DNA of 54,750 nucleotides from Patescibacteria group bacterium. Its GTDB lineage: Bacteria; Patescibacteriota; Patescibacteriia; 2-12-FULL-60-25. The notes beneath the pieces were generated by a model. The model made no database searches. It had not been told where the DNA came from and saw only the letters and a program-made list of their open reading frames with translations. This document shows positions 50,250 to 54,750 of the stretch, in pieces; the stretch's first letter is position 1, and each line of letters begins with the position of its first letter. The stretch is taken from the NCBI GenBank assembly GCA_018061025.1, contig JAGOUY010000013.1:1-54750 (forward strand), read 5' to 3'. The position numbers and the translations under genes were made by a program.

Positions 50250-50756
50250 TTACTCAATCGCCACCACTCGATACACCGTCACCCCCGCCTCCGTCTGCAC
50301 GTTCACGATGTCGCCAGGATTCTTCCCAATCAATTCCTTCCCGAGAGGGGACACGAGGGAAATACGCCCCTGTGAGGGATTCGCTTCCGCAGGCCCCACA
50401 ATCTGAAAGGTTTTTTGTTTGCCGTTTACTTCTACGGTCACTTTTACCCCTAAACGCACCGCCCCATCACTCTCAGCTTCATTGATGATAATCGCATTCT
50501 TAATCCGCTCATCCAAAGAAAACTGTCGTCCATGCGCTCGGCTTAAGCGCGCCTTGGCCTCTGTATACTCCGCATTCTCGCTTAAGTCCCCCATAGCAAT
50601 CGCCCGCGCCAAATCATCCGCCATTTTGGGCAAGTCAGCCTTTAGCTGCACTAAGTCGCGTTTCAGCTTCTCTAATCCCGTGGCCGTAATGTAAAACCGT
50701 TCTTGGCTATCGTCTCGCTTTTTAAGCATCTGAGACCGGCGCTTAGGCAATTGCAT
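50250..50756 (-). CDS. greA: Transcript cleavage factor GreA/GreB family
   Basis: A 168-residue Gre factor: N-terminal coiled coil with the acidic tip GDLSENAEYTEAKARLSRA, whose Asp and Glu place Mg in the polymerase active site, and the C-terminal FKBP-like domain (GRISLVSPLGKELIGKNPGDIVNVQ). It rescues backtracked RNA polymerase. A 10-residue basic N-terminal extension precedes the usual start. ATG 50756 (TATCT-ATG) and ATG 50729 are both possible. Confidence 0.9.
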   Translation of the reverse strand: MQLPKRRSQMLKKRDDSQERFYITATGLEKLKRDLVQLKADLPKMADDLARAIAMGDLSENAEYTEAKARLSRAHGRQFSLDERIKNAIIINEAESDGAVRLGVKVTVEVNGKQKTFQIVGPAEANPSQGRISLVSPLGKELIGKNPGDIVNVQTEAGVTVYRVVAIE

Positions 50757-50828
50757 AGATAATAGGCATCCTAGACGCATAGCGAGGGTTTGTCATCTTC
50801 TCCTTTTCCCCTCACCACCCACCTCCCT

Positions 50829-51024
50829 CCATCTAGGGCTCGCATACCTGCAGCTTTTCTGAGCTACAGCTGTCTGAGCAAGGAGATGACACCGTTGCGG
50901 TCGAGTTGTGGTTGCAGGTGTCGGCTCCGGTCCGCCATAAAGAGCTTCCCGCGGAATGCGAGTTCTGTAGCTCAGAAAAGCTGCAGGTATGCGAGCCCAT
51001 CGCCTATATATCACTATCCAACCA
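50829..51024 (-). repeat. Long inverted-repeat element with covarying arms, copy 2
   Basis: A perfect 34-bp inverted repeat (50836-50869 with 50965-50998), core on the minus strand. The outer ten bases, GGGCTCGCAT, the flanks and the core match copy 1, but the next 24 bases of each arm are a different sequence and still pair perfectly. In the core, TCCGC/GCGGA replaces TCCAC/GTGGA, and GACACC/GGTGTC replaces GATGCC/GGCATC: compensated changes. It lies in the 377-base gap between greA and the ABC-F gene. Confidence 0.85.
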
Positions 51025-51035
51025 TCTTCGATCCG

Positions 51036-51071
51036 TCTGGGCTGGGTTCCCGCCTTCGCGGGAATGACAGA
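51036..51071. repeat. REP-like GCGAAGGCGGG repeat
   Basis: A copy of the unit at 48744-48827, directly beside copy 2 of the long inverted-repeat element. Confidence 0.7.
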
Positions 51072-51133
51072 AGGGGAGTCTGACCGTCAGAGGTTGCAAA
51101 AGTCCTTTTTTTCTGGTTTACTATTGGCTCTTT

Positions 51134-52591
51134 ATGGCTACTGACCACGGCAATGTCCTTATCCGCTTTGATAAGGTCGTCTTTCATCATGACGAAGATC
51201 ATCCTATTTTAGATGAAGCGAGTTTTTCTATTCGCGAAAACGCCAAGATTACCCTCATGGGCCAAAATGGGGCGGGTAAAAGCACGATCTTTAAGCTCCT
51301 CACGGGGGTCTACAAGCCCAACGAAGGCCAAATTCACGTGCAAAAAGACGCGACCGTGGCCATCGGTCTTCAAGTCATGGCGCGTGAGCACATGGAAAAC
51401 ACGGTGCGCGAATTCTTTGCGCATGCCTTTAAGGAGGTACCGTATAGCTTGGACGGCCTTATCAAAAATGTCCTCGAAACCGTCAATCTCCACGCTCCGC
51501 TAGAGAAAAAAATCAAAGACTTTTCTGGGGGCCAGCAAGCTCGTTTGTTGTTGGCGTATGCCCTTATCCAAGAGCCAGATATTTTATTATTGGATGAGCC
51601 TACGAACAACCTCGACCGTGACGGGATCGATCACCTCACCTCCTTCCTCGTCATGTATCCCAAGACCGTCGTCGTCATTTCCCACGATGCCGATTTCTTA
51701 AATGCCTTTACCGAAGGCGTGCTCCACTTAGATGTCTACACCCACAAAATGGAGCAATACGTCGGCAACTATTTCGATGTGGTCGAAGAGATCGCTGCGC
51801 GCTTAGAGCGTGAACGCATGCAAAATGCGCGTCTTTTGAAAGATATCCAAGACCGTAAAGACAAGGTCAACTTCTTTGCCAACAAAGGAGGAAAGATGCG
51901 TAAGCTGGCGAGTAAATTACGGGACCAAATCGAAGAGGCGGAAGATGAGATGGTCGATGTTCGTCGTGATGACAAGACGATCCGTGACTTCACCATTCCT
52001 GCCCAAGAGTACAGCGAAGCCGTCGTTACGATGACCTCGCTCTCGATCTTGAAGAAGCACGAACCAGTTCGTGTCGACGTCGATATTGTCTTGCGCAAAC
52101 GCCGTCGCTTGCTAATCGCGGGGCCAAATGGCATCGGCAAGAGCACGCTCCTCAAAGCCATCGCCGCCCAAGAAGATCCAGGCATTAAAATCGGCGAAGG
52201 CGTAAAGGTCGGCTACTACCGTCAAGATTTTTCTGGCCTCAACTTTGACGATACTGCCTACGCCGCCCTCGAATCCGTCATGGAAATGCCTTCCAACGAA
52301 GGCTTGCGTGCCGTTGCTTCTGAATTTTTGATTACGTCCAATCTCTTGAAGAATAAGGTTGGATCCCTCTCGGAAGGTCAAAAAGGCTTGCTCTGCTTCG
52401 CGCAATTCGTCTTGCAACGCCCAGGTCTCCTCATTCTCGACGAGCCCACCAACCACATCAATTTCCGCCATCTTCCCATCATCGCCAAAGCCATCGAAGC
52501 CTACCAAGGCACCCTCATCCTCGTAAGCCACACGCCTGACTTCGTCAGCCAAATTCGCTTCGATCAGACGTTGGATTTGGGGATGTTGTAA
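51134..52591 (+). CDS. ABC-F family ATPase
   Basis: A 485-residue soluble protein with two ABC domains in tandem: Walker A GQNGAGKST and signature FSGGQQAR with Walker B ILLLDEPTNNLD in the first, GPNGIGKST, LSEGQKG and LILDEPTNHIN in the second, joined by a helical linker of about 80 residues (RLERERMQNARLLKDIQDRKDKV and on) that in ABC-F proteins reaches the ribosomal peptidyl-transferase centre. Antibiotic protection, translational quality control or biogenesis are all possible; sequence does not decide. ATG follows CTTT. Confidence 0.88.
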   Translation: MATDHGNVLIRFDKVVFHHDEDHPILDEASFSIRENAKITLMGQNGAGKSTIFKLLTGVYKPNEGQIHVQKDATVAIGLQVMAREHMENTVREFFAHAFKEVPYSLDGLIKNVLETVNLHAPLEKKIKDFSGGQQARLLLAYALIQEPDILLLDEPTNNLDRDGIDHLTSFLVMYPKTVVVISHDADFLNAFTEGVLHLDVYTHKMEQYVGNYFDVVEEIAARLERERMQNARLLKDIQDRKDKVNFFANKGGKMRKLASKLRDQIEEAEDEMVDVRRDDKTIRDFTIPAQEYSEAVVTMTSLSILKKHEPVRVDVDIVLRKRRRLLIAGPNGIGKSTLLKAIAAQEDPGIKIGEGVKVGYYRQDFSGLNFDDTAYAALESVMEMPSNEGLRAVASEFLITSNLLKNKVGSLSEGQKGLLCFAQFVLQRPGLLILDEPTNHINFRHLPIIAKAIEAYQGTLILVSHTPDFVSQIRFDQTLDLGML

Positions 52592-52611
52592 TTTCCTCCT
52601 CAATTTTTATC

Positions 52612-52785
52612 TCGTCATTCCGAAGAAGGAGTCCGACGACGCCTGAGGAATCTCGACCGGAACGGGTAGCCCATGGACCCAACCCCTCCAACTCCCCTTA
52701 TCAGGGGAGAGCATAAAAAGAGGGCTACCTGTTCCGCTGCGAGATCCCTCTCTACGTCTAACTCCGTTCGGGATGACGGAGAAAT
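52612..52785. repeat. Composite inverted intergenic repeat
   Basis: A left unit (CGTCATTCCGAA ... GGAATCTCGA ... GGGTAGCCC) and its right inverted partner (GGGCTACC ... GAGATCCCTC ... TTCGGGATGACG) surround an inner hairpin CTCCCC/GGGGAG. The end unit matches those at 40487 and 54487. It occupies the gap between the convergent ABC-F and FAD oxidoreductase genes. Confidence 0.65.
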
Positions 52786-52790
52786 GATGC

Positions 52791-54035
52791 CTAATCCCTG
52801 ACGCCTGAGGCCTGTTCTCCCGCCAATCTCCCCGTCGCCCATGAAGCCTGCAAATTAAAGCCACCCGTGTATCCATCCACGTCCAAGAGCTCTCCTGCAA
52901 AATACAACCCTGGGCAAATTTTCGATTCCATCGTGGCAGGATCAACTTCCTCTAAGGGAATCCCACCCGCCGTCACAAATTCATCCCCGGCCCCTCGTCC
53001 AATCACGTGTAACGGAATCTGTTTAAGCCACAAGCTGCATCCAAACAATTCTTTTTTGCTGACCTCTGCGGCATGTTTTGTTAGAGGAATGGATCGTTCC
53101 TCGCACGTCACTTGTGCGAGAGATTTGGGGATTAACGTTCCTAACACGGTCAAAAATTGTTTCTTGGGATGTTGGCGTACAAACTCCGTCAATTCACCCA
53201 GAAGCTGTTCATGTGTCCGTTGGGGAAACAAATCAAGGTATACCAGCAGGGGACGCGCCGCATCATATGTCTCAAACGCCACCTGCGCCGACAAGGCAAA
53301 CACAGCTGGGCCGCTCACGCCTTTGTGCGTAAATAAAAACGGACCCGTGAACGCTGGACGGCCATCACGTTCTGCTACGAACTTGGCTTGCTCGAATGAC
53401 AAGCCGGATAATGTGTGTGGCCATGTCTCGCGCGTATAAAACGCATTCAAACTTGGCGCGAGGGGAGTGCTTGTATGTCCTAACGCTTGAGCAAACGCAT
53501 ACCCATCTCCGGTTGAACCCGTCTGACGATAGGCTTGTCCGCCGGTAGTTAAGATAAGTTTGTCGACAATGAGTGGTTCGTCTTGGTCCTTGAGTGTGAG
53601 GACGAATTGATCACCACGTTTTGCGACGCACGAGACACTCGTTTTTAGATACACCTGAACCTTCAAGTCACGAAACAACCGTTCAAACACCCCAACAATA
53701 TCTTTCCCATTATTCGATTGCGGGAAGACGCGTAAATCCTCTTCTGTCTTTAGTGGTACGCCGTGTGCTTCAAACCAATCGTATACGGCTTGGGGAGGGA
53801 AGTGATACATGGCCGAAGACAGGAACTTACCTCCGCGTGGATACTTCGTGAGGACGGTACGAACATCTCGAATCCCCGTCGTTACATTGCAGCGCCCGCC
53901 CCCAGAGATAATCACTTTTTTCCCTAATCCATCATTCTTTTCTATTAAAAAGAGTTCCGCCTCCGGATGCGTTTCCAACGCGGCTACAGCGGCCATCATG
54001 CCAGCTGCGCCTGCGCCAATAATCCCAATTCTCAT
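52791..54035 (-). CDS. HI0933-like FAD-dependent oxidoreductase
   Basis: A 414-residue flavoprotein: dinucleotide-binding GAGAAGMMAAVAAL at the N-terminus, then GLGKKVIISGGGRCNVTTG, GGQAYRQTGSTGDGYAFAQALGH, and the C-terminal LYFAGELLDVDGYTGGFNLQASWATGRLAG, all features of the HI0933/YhiN family. The reaction is unknown for the family; a reductase role is likely. I use ATG 54035, which begins MRIGIIGAG; the frame runs 49 codons further upstream without family similarity. Confidence 0.9.
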   Translation of the reverse strand: MRIGIIGAGAAGMMAAVAALETHPEAELFLIEKNDGLGKKVIISGGGRCNVTTGIRDVRTVLTKYPRGGKFLSSAMYHFPPQAVYDWFEAHGVPLKTEEDLRVFPQSNNGKDIVGVFERLFRDLKVQVYLKTSVSCVAKRGDQFVLTLKDQDEPLIVDKLILTTGGQAYRQTGSTGDGYAFAQALGHTSTPLAPSLNAFYTRETWPHTLSGLSFEQAKFVAERDGRPAFTGPFLFTHKGVSGPAVFALSAQVAFETYDAARPLLVYLDLFPQRTHEQLLGELTEFVRQHPKKQFLTVLGTLIPKSLAQVTCEERSIPLTKHAAEVSKKELFGCSLWLKQIPLHVIGRGAGDEFVTAGGIPLEEVDPATMESKICPGLYFAGELLDVDGYTGGFNLQASWATGRLAGEQASGVRD

Positions 54036-54098
54036 GCCCGGGTTGTAGCACGATTTTGCCTCTTTGTACCACCCCCTCTTCCCTTTTTCTAAGCATTG

Positions 54099-54107
54099 TG
54101 CTATATT
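54099..54107 (+). promoter_or_regulatory. Extended -10 promoter of the cold-shock gene
   Basis: TGCTATATT is an extended -10 element. It predicts a 5' leader of about 85 bases before the cold-shock gene, as is usual for cspA-type genes. No good -35 is seen. Confidence 0.5.
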
Positions 54108-54198
54108 CTCTCCAAGCAAACGAGCCCGAGGTGGAGAGTCTTTGAACTTCCGCACACAGGCCAACATTTGCGGATTATTCACTTAACTCCCACATTCT

Positions 54199-54414
54199 AT
54201 GAATGGAGTTGTAAAACGCATCACCGACAAGGGTTTTGGATTCATCACCCCTGAAGGCGCAGACAAGGACGTATTTTTTCACACGTCCGCCCTTATGAAC
54301 GTAGCCTTCGACGACCTTCGTGTCGGCGACATGGTTTCCTTCGACACGGAAGACTCTGACAAGGGTCCTCGCGCCGTCAACGTGATGCGCCTCGACGAAC
54401 AACCAGCCGCGTAA
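54199..54414 (+). CDS. Cold-shock domain protein
   Basis: A 71-residue single cold-shock domain: RNP1 KGFGFI and RNP2 VFFHTS are intact, with the usual GVVKRITDKGFGFITPEG start and a short acidic-free tail. It binds single-stranded RNA or DNA and helps translation at low temperature or under stress. The ATG follows CATTCT, with no Shine-Dalgarno site. A terminator follows closely. Confidence 0.93.
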   Translation: MNGVVKRITDKGFGFITPEGADKDVFFHTSALMNVAFDDLRVGDMVSFDTEDSDKGPRAVNVMRLDEQPAA

Positions 54415-54434
54415 GCGACTGCTCTACGTCTCAC

Positions 54435-54458
54435 AAAACCCCTCGCAAGAGGGGTTTT
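54435..54458 (+). terminator. Intrinsic terminator
   Basis: AAAACCCCTC pairs with GAGGGGTTTT around GCAA, with T-rich tail. It ends the cold-shock gene. Beyond it (54415-54750) there is no gene, only the repeats described separately. Confidence 0.88.
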
Positions 54459-54486
54459 GTGTATCCCTCCCATCTTCTTCCTACCC

Positions 54487-54604
54487 CGTCATCCCTCACT
54501 CCGCCACGTCGTTCGCGAACGACGTGGCGGAGTGAGGGATCTCGCAGCCAAAACAGGTATTTCTTTTTCTGTCATTCCCGCGAAGGCGGGAACCCAGCCC
54601 CGAC
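54487..54604. repeat. Two REP-like repeats in tandem
   Basis: The first (54487-54548) is a palindrome centred on a GTTCGCGAAC core, with CGTCATCCCTCACTCCGCC on one side and GGCGGAGTGAGGGATCTCG on the other. The second (54570-54604) is the GCGAAGGCGGG unit. Copy 3 of the long inverted-repeat element starts 12 bases later. Confidence 0.7.
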
Positions 54605-54616
54605 GGGTCGTGTAGG

Positions 54617-54750
54617 GGTTGGGTTGTGATATATAGGCGATGGGCTCGCATGGGTGGGCTTTTTTTAGATTACGCCCCTCGCATTCCACCTACGCTGTGT
54701 ATGGTGGACCGGAGCCGAAACCTGCAGTCCGCAATCATGGGCAACGGTTT
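54617..54750 (+). repeat. Long inverted-repeat element, copy 3 (cut by the window end)
   Basis: It has the same left flank (GTGATATATAGGCGAT), outer GGGCTCGCAT and core as copies 1 and 2. Its left arm carries a third, different 25-base sequence with a long T-run. The core pair GAAACC/GGTTT(C) again replaces GATGCC/GGCATC by compensated changes. The right arm lies outside the window. Confidence 0.78.

Noticed and set aside
1..54750. CRISPR arrays, rRNA genes and alternative genetic code (TGA as glycine)
   Set aside because: No regular repeat-spacer pattern or rRNA is visible, and TGA ends several genes at family-typical positions, for example the ATPase at 18857-18859.

Overview
Organism. The window looks like a genome fragment of a Patescibacteria (Candidate Phyla Radiation) bacterium, most likely of the ABY1-type lineages; this is inference. 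Supports: an archaeal-type prolyl-tRNA synthetase, a CxxC zinc-ribbon protein with a Gly/Arg-rich N-terminus (41739), a large surface protein ending in a C-terminal domain I associate with this group (26354), small CPR-type membrane proteins, TGA used as an ordinary stop codon, and starts that are nearly all preceded by AT-rich TAT/TCT context with no Shine-Dalgarno sequence. Gene content is richer in accessory enzymes than expected for a minimal symbiont.

Layout. 1-1134: small zinc-finger proteins. 1293-6504: copper operon (CsoR operator, csoR, YVTN propeller, CopA ATPase, HMA-DsbD-like membrane protein, cupredoxin). 6597-8876: mobile-looking region with an ArdC-N protein, a long gene-poor stretch, and a Nudix-FosX pair flanked by two 83-bp direct repeats (81/83 identical). 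9058-9480: first GC-rich lipoprotein gene. 9741-12719: small proteins and a sulfide/persulfide module (CstR-like regulator, rhodanese-DUF2892, persulfide-dioxygenase-like MBL protein), then TspO. 14409-17456: a relic of a proS 3' end, a propeller-like protein, and a T-box-controlled proS. 17476-19687: ATPase with operator-like repeats and a nucleotidyltransferase. 19737-32839: DUF4173, a propeller/lipoprotein pair, DUF1801, VOC, DUF1398 and SRPBCC proteins, peptidase S51, a possible SUKH immunity protein and large secreted proteins. 32963-38067: amidase and two more GC-rich lipoprotein genes. 38212-43220: PadR-PspC/DUF2807 operon, TipA-like regulator, zinc ribbon, DUF4349. 43328-47740: a fourth GC-rich lipoprotein gene and a MarR-controlled heterodimeric ABC exporter. 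47784-54414: adenosine-kinase-like PfkB, AhcY, GreA, ABC-F, FAD oxidoreductase, cold-shock protein.

How genes work together. Copper is sensed by CsoR and handled by an exporter, a thiol/metal membrane protein and a cupredoxin. Sulfane sulfur is handled by the rhodanese and MBL pair behind an operator whose core resembles the CsoR one. AhcY releases adenosine, which the neighbouring PfkB kinase could remove. FosX, the ABC exporter, ABC-F and the TipA-like regulator form a loose drug-defence set.

Most unusual. (1) A roughly 200-bp interspersed element present three times (40617-40813, 50829-51024, 54617-end), with conserved ends and core but arms that differ completely in sequence between copies while staying perfectly self-complementary in the two complete copies; inner stems covary too. 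(2) Three GC-rich lipoprotein genes of Myxococcota-like style, each followed by the same two-hairpin 3' element and an intrinsic terminator. (3) A T-box riboswitch on proS with a relic proS tail 3 kb upstream. (4) The repeat-bounded nudix-fosX cassette.
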